Shown here piece after piece: positions 57,353 through 64,000 of a DNA stretch of 64,000 nucleotides (the stretch's first letter is position 1; the number at the start of each line of letters is the position of its first letter). This DNA comes from DATAZK01 sp965199805 (GTDB lineage: Bacteria; Actinomycetota; Actinomycetes; Frankiales; Frankiaceae), in assembly GCA_965199805.1 (NCBI GenBank), contig CBDATO010000001.1:620001-684000 (forward strand). The letters run 5' to 3'. The notes below the pieces were generated by a model. That model had not been told where the DNA came from and made no database searches. It was given only the letters and a program-made list of their open reading frames with translations. Both the position numbers and the translations under genes were made by a program.

Positions 57353-59297
57353 CGGTCGATGCCTTTTGAAGCTGAGGGTCGGTCCGGTGCTCGATCAGCT
57401 CCACGTGCGCGTCGCCGTGTTCCTGCGCCGCGAACTGGGTGCGGTACAGCTCCGCGTACAGCCCGTCCGCGACGAGCAGCTCGTCGTGGGTGCCCGACTC
57501 GACCACGCGGCCGTCGTCGACCACGAGGATCTGATCGGCGTCACGGACGGTGGAGAGCCGGTGGGCGATGACCAGCGACGTACGCCCGACCAGCGCGGTG
57601 GCGAGCGCCCGCTGCACCGCCACCTCGGACTCGGAGTCCAGGTGGGCCGTGGCCTCGTCGAGCACCACGATCGCGGGTGACTTCAGCAGCAGCCGGGCGA
57701 TGGCCAGGCGCTGCTTCTCCCCGCCCGACAGCCGGTAGCCGCGGTCACCGACCACGGTGTCGAGCCCGTCGGGCAGCGAGCGGATCAGCGGGCCGATGTG
57801 GGCGGCCTCGACCGCTTCCCACAGCTGCTCGTCGGTCGCCGCCGGTCGGGCGTACGCCAGGTTGGCCCGGATCGAGTCGTGGAACATGTGCGCGTCCTGC
57901 GTGACGACGCCGACCGCGTCGCGCAGCGACTCGAGCGTCACGTCGCGCACGTCGTGCCCGGCGATCCGCACGCTGCCGGACTGGACGTCGTACATCCGGG
58001 TGACGAGCTGGGTGATCGTGGTCTTGCCGGCGCCCGAAGGCCCGACCAGCGCGACCAGCTCCCCCGGGCGCGCGGTGAACGACACGTCAAAGAGCACCTG
58101 CTGCGGAATGGTCGAGTCCAGCACGGCGACGCTCTCCAGCGAGGCGAGCGAGACCTCTTCGGCCGACGGGTAGCGGAACCCGACGCCGGTGAACGCGATC
58201 GTTGGGTCGGCCGCGGCGTCGAGCGTCACGGCATCGTCCTTGTCGCGGATCGCCGGCTCCAGGTCAAGCACCTCGAAGACGCGCTCGAACGACACCAGCG
58301 CGGTCATGACGTCGACCCGCACGTTCGACAGCGCGGTCAAGGGCCCGTACAGCCGGCCGAGGTAGGCCGTCAGCGCGACCAGGGTGCCGACCTCGAGCGA
58401 GCGCTCGGCCGCGAGCCGGCCGCCGAGCCCGTACGCGATCGCCGTGGCCAGGGCTGCGACCAGGGAGAGCGACACGAAGAAGACGCCGGAGTACAGCGAC
58501 GAGGTGACGCCGATGTCGCGGACCCGGCCGGCCCGGCGACCGAAGGCGCCGGTCTCCTGGTCGGGCCGGCCGAAGAGCTTGACCAGCAGCGCGCCCGAGA
58601 CGTTGAAGCGCTCGGTCATCGTCGTGTTCATCTCGGCGTTGAGCCGGTAGCCCTCACGCGTGATGTCCTGCAGCCGGCGGCCGATGAGCCGGGCCGGGAT
58701 GACGAAGACCGGCAGCATCACCAGCGAGATCAGCGTGATCTGCCAGGAGAGCGTGAGCATGGCGGTGATCACCAGGATCACGCTGACGAAGTTGCTGACC
58801 ACCGACGAGAGCGTGCCCGTGAAGGCCTGCTGCGCCCCGAGCACGTCGTTGTTCAACCGGCTGATCAGCGCACCGGTCTGGGTGCGGGTGAAGAAGGCGA
58901 TCGGCATGCGACCGATGTGGTCGAACACCTTGACGCGCATGTCGTAGATGAGACCCTCGCCGATGCGCGACGAGTACCAGCGCTGCCAGAGCGTGAGACC
59001 GGCGTCGACCACCGCGATTCCGGCGACGATGGCCGCCAACCCCAGTACCAGGCCGGGATCACCCTTCGGCTCCCCCGGCGCGACCCCGTCGTCGATGATC
59101 TTCTTGAGGATCAGCGGGGGGGCCACCCCGAGGACGGCGTCGACCAGGATGATCGCCAGGAAGATCGTCAGCCAGCGGCGGTAGGGCCGGGCGAAACGGA
59201 CGATGCGCCGCACGGTGCCCTTGGCGAGCTTCTGCTTCGTGACAGAGCTGTCGCGGCGAAAACTGCGCGACACCATCCACGGCGACGGACCACTCAC
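57339..59297 (-). CDS. ABC exporter, fused membrane and ATPase domains
   Basis: 652 aa. AGGAGG at 59305-59310 is 7 nt from GTG 59297, which decides this start over ATG 59303. Six transmembrane helices (about 30-330) carry the type I exporter fold, and the ATPase follows. Visible motifs are Walker A GPSGAGKTT, Q-loop VVTQDAHMF, signature LSGGEKQRLAIAR, Walker B IVVLDEATAHLD and the H-loop IAHRLSTV. A short insertion (SLASLESVAVLDSTIPQQ) precedes Walker A. It works as a homodimer, exporting lipids, drugs or peptides. The substrate is unknown; being outside the glycan operons it is likely unrelated. Confidence 0.9.
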   Translation of the reverse strand: MSGPSPWMVSRSFRRDSSVTKQKLAKGTVRRIVRFARPYRRWLTIFLAIILVDAVLGVAPPLILKKIIDDGVAPGEPKGDPGLVLGLAAIVAGIAVVDAGLTLWQRWYSSRIGEGLIYDMRVKVFDHIGRMPIAFFTRTQTGALISRLNNDVLGAQQAFTGTLSSVVSNFVSVILVITAMLTLSWQITLISLVMLPVFVIPARLIGRRLQDITREGYRLNAEMNTTMTERFNVSGALLVKLFGRPDQETGAFGRRAGRVRDIGVTSSLYSGVFFVSLSLVAALATAIAYGLGGRLAAERSLEVGTLVALTAYLGRLYGPLTALSNVRVDVMTALVSFERVFEVLDLEPAIRDKDDAVTLDAAADPTIAFTGVGFRYPSAEEVSLASLESVAVLDSTIPQQVLFDVSFTARPGELVALVGPSGAGKTTITQLVTRMYDVQSGSVRIAGHDVRDVTLESLRDAVGVVTQDAHMFHDSIRANLAYARPAATDEQLWEAVEAAHIGPLIRSLPDGLDTVVGDRGYRLSGGEKQRLAIARLLLKSPAIVVLDEATAHLDSESEVAVQRALATALVGRTSLVIAHRLSTVRDADQILVVDDGRVVESGTHDELLVADGLYAELYRTQFAAQEHGDAHVELIEHRTDPQLQKASTVTRP

Positions 59298-59366
59298 GGG
59301 CATACCTCCTGCAACGCTGTAATCATGCGCGCCTCGGAGGCATTCCCGCGCGTCAGCGGTGCGCCG

Positions 59367-60173
59367 CTATTCACCCAGGCCGACGAGCCGGCGCATCGAA
59401 CGCACCTGCGCCGCCCGCTCGGCCGCATGCTGCCCGTCGGGCGGCCCGGCCAGGTGGCGGGCGCGCAGCAGCAGGGCCTTGGTCTCGATGCTCGCGTCAC
59501 GCGGCGCGGCGAGCAGGGCCGTGACCAGCCCTGCCGTGGCCGACTCCAGCTCGGCGCGGGGCACGACCAGGTTCGCCAGCCCGAGCTGACGCGCCTCGTC
59601 GGCACCGATGCGGCGACCGGTGAGGCAGATCTCAAGTGCGCGGGCGTAACCGATGGCGTGCACGAGCGCTTCGGTGCCGGTGAGGTCGGGGACCAGCCCG
59701 CGGCTGGTCTCCGCCATGGTGAGCTGGGCGTCATCGGCGAGGATGCGCAGGTCGCAGGCCAGCGCCAGCTGGAAACCGGCGCCGACGGCATGACCGGCCA
59801 CCGAGGCGACGGTGACGAGGTCGGGCCGGGAGAGCCAGGTGAAGCCGGCCTGGTAGGCCGCGATCGTGGGCTCGGACGGGATACCCGCCCCGCCGTCGGC
59901 AGCCATCTCGCCGAGCACCGCCAGGTCGAGCCCGGCACTGAACGACGCGCCCTCCCCCGTGACGACGACGATGCGTACGTCACCGGCGAGAGCGCGCCCG
60001 ATGCGGTCAAGGGTGAGCCAGGTCTCCGGTCGCTGCGCGTTACGCCGCTCCGGCCTCGCCAGCGTGATCGTGGCGACCGGGCCGTCGACCGCCACCCGGA
60101 GCCCGGCGGCCGTCAGATCGGCGGCCGGGATCCCGAGGACGTCGCCGGACGCGGCGCCCGCCGGACCCGTCAA
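59367..60173 (-). CDS. Enoyl-CoA hydratase/isomerase family protein
   Basis: 268 aa from TTG 60173, which overlaps the stop of the HTH gene as TTGA; the longer open frame upstream is a shadow of that gene. Crotonase motifs are GEGASFSAGLDLAVLGEM (oxyanion-hole Gly-Leu region), VAGHAVGAGFQLALACDLRILADDAQLTMAE and the later helix GYARALEICLTGRRIGADEARQLGLAN. One of the usual catalytic Glu positions appears replaced (TSRGLVPDLTGTE), so the exact reaction is unclear. It is likely cytosolic and acts on an acyl-CoA. It is coupled to the HTH gene. Confidence 0.83.
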   Translation of the reverse strand: MTGPAGAASGDVLGIPAADLTAAGLRVAVDGPVATITLARPERRNAQRPETWLTLDRIGRALAGDVRIVVVTGEGASFSAGLDLAVLGEMAADGGAGIPSEPTIAAYQAGFTWLSRPDLVTVASVAGHAVGAGFQLALACDLRILADDAQLTMAETSRGLVPDLTGTEALVHAIGYARALEICLTGRRIGADEARQLGLANLVVPRAELESATAGLVTALLAAPRDASIETKALLLRARHLAGPPDGQHAAERAAQVRSMRRLVGLGE

Positions 60174-60382
60174 GCCTTTTTCTTGCCCCGGGTGGCCCCG
60201 CCGCGACCGCGAAGGGTCGTGCCGGACTCCGACAGGATGCGGTGGACGAATCCGTACGAGCGCCCCGAGGACTCGGCGAGCAGCCGGATGCTCTGCCCCT
60301 CCTCGTACTTCTTTCGAAGATCGGCGGAGAGATTGTCGCGCTCGGACCCCGTGATCCGGCTGCCCTTCTTGAGCTCTGCCAC
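60170..60382 (-). CDS. Small helix-turn-helix protein
   Basis: 70 aa from GTG 60382 (GGAGGAG just upstream; spacing is short, but homologs I recall start at this AELKKGSRITG sequence). It is a highly charged mini-protein with a resolvase/HTH-7-like helix-turn-helix: LRKKYEEGQSIRLLAESSGRSYGFVHRILSESG, then an Arg/Gly/Lys tail (RGRGGATRGKKKA). Proteins of this type are widespread and well conserved in actinobacteria; their targets are unknown to me. The stop overlaps the TTG start of the enoyl-CoA hydratase. Confidence 0.83.
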   Translation of the reverse strand: MAELKKGSRITGSERDNLSADLRKKYEEGQSIRLLAESSGRSYGFVHRILSESGTTLRGRGGATRGKKKA

Positions 60383-60609
60383 TGCTCCTCCAGTCATGTG
60401 CACGGCTCATCGGTGAGCTCGGTGCGTGGTGTTCAACGGTTCGTGTTCTGGCCCGGCAGGATCTGGCGACCGGGAACTCTCGGGGTCAGCCCTCTGAGCG
60501 GTTTCGTAGTGGCGGCCTGGCCGGCGACCCGACTCTGCTTGCGGGCTGGCTGATCATCACGTACCCCCGAAATCCATCCATCACCCTGGTTGATCGCTGT
60601 CGTTACGGT

Positions 60610-61959
60610 GTGCGGGTGGCCACCGCGTACGCATCGGTGGACCCCGTTCGTCCCGAACGCCGACTCCAGGCCCGTGAGGTGCTGATCTGGGTCGGGCTGG
60701 TCGCGGCCGGCCTCGGCCTGACGGCGCTCGCGGTGGCGGTGGACGCCAAGGTCGGCTCGGCGGGCGCACCCTTCACCGGTTTTCTTCGCTGGAAGATCGA
60801 GATCGGTTCACTCCTGGCACCGATCACAGCGGTGACGGTGCTCGCCGGCGTGCGCATGGGGCTGCTCGAACGCCTCGGCTGGGGCGCCGTGTTGGTGACC
60901 TCGTACGCCGCTTCGGTGTGGTGGGCGATCGCGCTGGCGCTGGTCGACGGCGGCAACGGCTTCGCTTCGCCCGTCGACTCACCCAGTGAGTACCTGCGGG
61001 ACGTGCCGGCCGTCGGCGGGCACCCCGGCCACTTCCTCGCCACCTTCGTCGAACGCTCCCCCGACTACTCGGTCGCGACCCGCACCCACCCGCCCGGCCC
61101 GGTACTGCTGCTCTGGGTGCTCGGCAAGGTCGGCATCACCCGGCCCGAGGTCATCGGCATCCTGATCACGCTGGTCGGCTGCGCGTACGTGCCGCTGCTG
61201 GCCGTCGGGGTCCGCTCGCTGTGCCACGAGAACGCCGCCCGCCGGCTGCTGCCGGTCCTGGTGCTGGCCCCGTACGCGGTCTGGCTCGCCGTCTCGATGG
61301 ACGCGGTCGTGCTGGTGATGGCGGCCGGCTTCGTCACGCTCGGGGTCGTCGGCAGCGAGCCGGGACGCCGCCCGTACTGGGCGCTCGGCAGCGGCCTGCT
61401 GCTCGGCTGCACTGCGCTGATGAACTACGCGGTCGCCTGGCTCGGGGTCTCGGTGATCGCCGTGTACTTCGTCCGGCGCCGGCCGATGCTCATGGTCGTC
61501 ACCGCCGTGGGCGGACTGCTGCCGCTCGTCCTCGCCCAGATCGCCGGCTTCAGCTGGCGGGCCGGGCTGTCCGCGGCCCAGGCCGACTTCTCGACCCGGG
61601 TCGGTCCGCACCGCTCGTGGCTGCTCTGGGCCTTCCTCGACGTCGTGCTGCTGCTCATCGCCTGCGGCCCGGCGATCATCCGGGCGGCGCGGCGCCTGCA
61701 CCTGACCCCGGGCTGGCCGTTCGTGGTCGGGGCCGCGCTCGCGGTCGGCTTCGCCATCCTGTCGGGTCTGTCCCGGGGCGAGGTGGAGCGCTCGTGGCTC
61801 GCCTTCTACCCGTTCCTGCTGATCCCGGCGGTGGCCCCGGCCCTACGCCCGGCCGGGCCCGGCTCCGGACCGGACGCCGGGCCGGTGCCGATCTGGCAGG
61901 TCGGCGTAGGTGCGCTCGGCGCCGTGGTCATCGAGGCGGTGCTGCGCACCACCTGGTGA
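60610..61959 (+). CDS. Polytopic membrane protein, GT-C-like
   Basis: 449 aa from GTG 60610 (GTG 60616 also possible). There are 10-12 hydrophobic helices. The first outer loop (after TM3) contains DVPAVGGHPGHFLATFVERSPDYSVATRTHPPGPVLLLW; an acidic residue and His-Pro-Pro-Gly there resemble the catalytic loop of GT-C membrane transferases. It would use a polyprenyl-phosphate sugar on the outer face. It is monocistronic, with a stop 10 nt from the convergent ABC-F gene. A general actinobacterial membrane protein of unknown substrate. Confidence 0.72.
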   Translation: MRVATAYASVDPVRPERRLQAREVLIWVGLVAAGLGLTALAVAVDAKVGSAGAPFTGFLRWKIEIGSLLAPITAVTVLAGVRMGLLERLGWGAVLVTSYAASVWWAIALALVDGGNGFASPVDSPSEYLRDVPAVGGHPGHFLATFVERSPDYSVATRTHPPGPVLLLWVLGKVGITRPEVIGILITLVGCAYVPLLAVGVRSLCHENAARRLLPVLVLAPYAVWLAVSMDAVVLVMAAGFVTLGVVGSEPGRRPYWALGSGLLLGCTALMNYAVAWLGVSVIAVYFVRRRPMLMVVTAVGGLLPLVLAQIAGFSWRAGLSAAQADFSTRVGPHRSWLLWAFLDVVLLLIACGPAIIRAARRLHLTPGWPFVVGAALAVGFAILSGLSRGEVERSWLAFYPFLLIPAVAPALRPAGPGSGPDAGPVPIWQVGVGALGAVVIEAVLRTTW

Positions 61960-61969
61960 GGCGGGTGGG

Positions 61970-63571
61970 TCAGGCCAGCGAGATGAGGTCGGCCAGCTCG
62001 TCGGACCAGTTGTCCTCGACACCGTCCGGCAGCATGAGCACCTTCTCGGGGCTGAGCGCCTCGACGGCACCCTCGTCGTGCGTCACCAGGACGACGGCGC
62101 CGGCGTAGGACGCCAGCGCCCGGAGCACCTCGGCGCGGCTCGCCGGGTCGAGGTTGTTGGTCGGCTCGTCCAGCAGCAGCACGTTGGCACCGCTGGTCAC
62201 CAGGATGGCCAGGGCGAGGCGCGTCTTCTCCCCGCCCGACAGCGTGCCGGCGGGCTGGTCGGCGGTGTCGCCGCTGAACAGGAACGCACCGAGCACCTTG
62301 CGCAGCTCGACGTCGTTGCTGCCCGGCGAGCCGGCGCGCACGTTGTCCATCACCGAGCGGTCGGGATCGAGCGTCTCGTGCTCCTGGGCGTAATAGCCGA
62401 TGCGCAGCCCGTGGCCCGGCTCGATCTGCCCGGTGTCGGGGATCTCGGCGCCGCCGAGCACGCGGAGCAGGGTGGTCTTGCCCGCGCCGTTCAGCCCGAG
62501 CACCACCACGCGGCTGCCCCGGTCGATCGCCAGGTCGACGTCGGTGAAGACCTCGAGCGAGCCGTACGACTTCGACAGCCCGCTGGCGCGCAGCGGCGTC
62601 TTGCCGCAGTTGGCCGGCTCGGGGAAGCGCAGCTTGGCGACCTTGTCGGCCTGGCGCACGTCCTCCAGCCCGGAGACCATCTTCTCGGCGCGCTTGAGCA
62701 TGCTCTGCGCCGCCTTGGCCTTCGTCGCCTTCGCCCGCATGCGGTTGGCCTGGTCGGTGAGGACGGCCGCCTGCTTCTCGGTGTTGGCCCGCTCGCGGCG
62801 GCGGCGCTTCTCGTCGCTCTCGCGCTGGTCGAGGTAGCGCTTCCAGCCGATGTTGTAGACGTCGATGACCTCGCGGGTGGCGTCCAGGTGGAACACCCGG
62901 TTGACCGTCGCCTCGAGTAGCTCGACATCGTGGCTGATCACGATCAGGCCGCCTTTGTGGTTGCGCAGGTAGTCGCGCAGCCAGACGATCGAATCGGCGT
63001 CGAGGTGGTTGGTCGGCTCGTCCAGGAGCAGGGTGCCGGACTCCCCCGCCTCGCTGAACAGGATGCGGGCGAGCTCGATACGCCGCCGCTGACCACCCGA
63101 CAGCGTGTGCAGCGGCTGGGCCAGCGCCCGCTCGGGCAGCCCGAGGTTGGCGGCGATGCGGGCGGCGTCGGCCTCGGCCGCGTACCCACCGAGCGCGGAG
63201 AAGCGGTCCTCCAGCTTGCCGAAGCGCGCCAGGGCCTTCTCGTCGTCCGGGTACTCACTCATCCGGATCGTCAGCTTGGCGATCTCGGAGGCGACGGTGT
63301 CAAGACCACGGGCCGACAGGATGCGGTCACGGCCGAGCACGTCCAGGTCACCGGTGCGCGGGTCCTGCGGCAGGTAGCCGATGGGTCCCGAGCGGGTGAC
63401 GGTGCCCGACGCGGGCTGGCTCTCGCCGGCGAGCACGCGGGTCAGCGTGGTCTTGCCGGCGCCGTTACGACCCACCAGGCCCACCCGGTCGCCCGGGGCC
63501 ACGCGGAAGGTGCAGTTGGACATGAGCAGCCGCGCGCCCGCGCGCAACTCGACGTTCTGGGTGGTGATCAC
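61970..63571 (-). CDS. ABC-F family ATPase (ribosome-associated type)
   Basis: 533 aa from GTG 63571. It has two ABC domains and no membrane segments. The first has Walker A GRNGAGKTTL, signature LSGGQRRRIELAR and Walker B TLLLDEPTNHLD. A charged ~80-residue linker follows (RESDEKRRRRERANTEKQAAVL...). The second domain has GLNGAGKTTL, LSGGEKTRLALA and VLLLDEPTNNLD. ABC-F proteins act on the ribosome in translation quality or antibiotic protection rather than transport. The linker is of ordinary length, so this looks like a housekeeping member. Confidence 0.9.
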   Translation of the reverse strand: MITTQNVELRAGARLLMSNCTFRVAPGDRVGLVGRNGAGKTTLTRVLAGESQPASGTVTRSGPIGYLPQDPRTGDLDVLGRDRILSARGLDTVASEIAKLTIRMSEYPDDEKALARFGKLEDRFSALGGYAAEADAARIAANLGLPERALAQPLHTLSGGQRRRIELARILFSEAGESGTLLLDEPTNHLDADSIVWLRDYLRNHKGGLIVISHDVELLEATVNRVFHLDATREVIDVYNIGWKRYLDQRESDEKRRRRERANTEKQAAVLTDQANRMRAKATKAKAAQSMLKRAEKMVSGLEDVRQADKVAKLRFPEPANCGKTPLRASGLSKSYGSLEVFTDVDLAIDRGSRVVVLGLNGAGKTTLLRVLGGAEIPDTGQIEPGHGLRIGYYAQEHETLDPDRSVMDNVRAGSPGSNDVELRKVLGAFLFSGDTADQPAGTLSGGEKTRLALAILVTSGANVLLLDEPTNNLDPASRAEVLRALASYAGAVVLVTHDEGAVEALSPEKVLMLPDGVEDNWSDELADLISLA

Positions 63572-63826
63572 AGCGCCTCAGGGCTTTCAGGGAGGACGGC
63601 TCCGGCCGCAGGAAGCCGCGACGGGCCAGGGACAGGACGGCACGCGTACGCGGCCGCGTCACTCCCGCAAGATCACCCTTGAAGGGTACGCGAGGCCCTG
63701 CTGCTCGCTCCGATTCTTGCCGCGAGTCGGCGCCGATGGCGCCGGCTCGCCGGAAGAACCGGTCATCGGCACTTCCGGCCTGTGGACAACGGTCCACCGC
63801 CCCTGACCTGCGACAGCGTGGGCAGG

Positions 63827-64000
63827 GTGACGGCCCGGCTCCAGCCCTACCTGCGCCGGCAGAACGGTTGCGTCACATCTGCGCAGGCCACGGCGGCCGG
63901 GCTCACCCCGGCGCAGGTGCGGACGCTGCTGGCGCACGGGTGGACCCGGCCGGTGCGCGGGGTGCTCGTCGCTCCTGAACCGAAGGACCCGTTCCTGACC
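63827..64000 (+). CDS. AbiEi-like N-terminal domain protein (3' end cut off)
   Basis: The frame starts at GTG 63827 and runs off the right edge. The 58 visible residues (VTARLQPYLRRQNGCVTSAQATAAG, then LTPAQVRTLLAHGWTRPVRGVLVAP) match the winged-helix N-domain found in AbiEi-type antitoxins and in many actinobacterial proteins that continue into a DUF559 nuclease-like domain. Whether it is a toxin-antitoxin part cannot be told without the rest. The ribosome site is weak. Confidence 0.65.
   Translation, partial: MTARLQPYLRRQNGCVTSAQATAAGLTPAQVRTLLAHGWTRPVRGVLVAPEPKDPFLT

Noticed and set aside
1..64000. Mobile element or recent transfer of the glycan cluster
   Set aside because: I saw no transposase, integrase, tRNA boundary or terminal repeat, and codon use is uniform apart from slightly A/T-richer codons in the methyltransferase at 40701-41444.

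Overview
The window is GC-rich DNA (roughly 70% G+C by eye, with G/C-ending codons and many GTG/TTG starts) from an actinobacterium. The gene set (GH16 enzymes with DNRLRE modules, Lsr2-like fragments, an LPxTG protein, a small actinobacterial HTH protein) fits a filamentous genus such as those of the Micromonosporaceae, but the genus is an inference. I saw no rRNA, tRNA, transposase, phage gene or CRISPR array.

Left flank (1-6.5 kb): envelope genes. These are a truncated secreted Pro/Thr/Gly-rich protein with an LPYTG sortase signal, an EcsC-like protein, a CHAP-domain lipoprotein, a membrane acyltransferase, two paralogous lipoproteins and a mini-protein resembling the Lsr2 dimerisation domain.

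Core (6.8-57 kb): one large exopolysaccharide or cell-surface glycan region made of several overlapping-gene operons. It holds glycosyltransferases (three GT2, three GT4), two Wzx-type flippases, a Wzy/O-antigen-ligase-type polymerase and a Wzz-type chain-length protein with a degenerate kinase domain. Modification enzymes are a FkbM methyltransferase, a class I methyltransferase, a sulfotransferase, a PhyH oxygenase, a GMC oxidoreductase with an added 4Fe-4S motif and an SDR epimerase. A bifunctional CDP-ribitol synthase (IspD-like plus SDR) is followed by a TagF-like polyol-phosphate transferase. Secreted processing and matrix proteins occur as paralog sets: four GH16 glucanase-like enzymes, three GH39/GH5-like enzymes, three beta-propeller/LamG proteins and one tandem malectin-like protein. 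The simplest reading is a sulfated, possibly polyol-phosphate-decorated polymer that is built on a lipid carrier, flipped, polymerised and trimmed outside the cell. The polymer structure itself is not readable from sequence.

Right flank (57-64 kb): ordinary genes. These are a short acidic ORF, an ABC exporter, an enoyl-CoA hydratase translationally coupled to a small HTH protein, a GT-C-like membrane protein, an ABC-F ATPase and the start of an AbiEi-like protein.

The least explained items are two paralogous Cys/His-rich mini-proteins (7757-7933 and 28772-28933). The second lies 13 nt downstream of an Lsr2-dimerisation-domain-only mini-protein. Several intergenic regions of the cluster also share a CACCCGWWYG decamer, twice as inverted repeats. 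Three secreted-protein genes have no usable ATG/GTG/TTG before their signal sequence; for one, a CTG start overlapping the upstream stop codon fits well.
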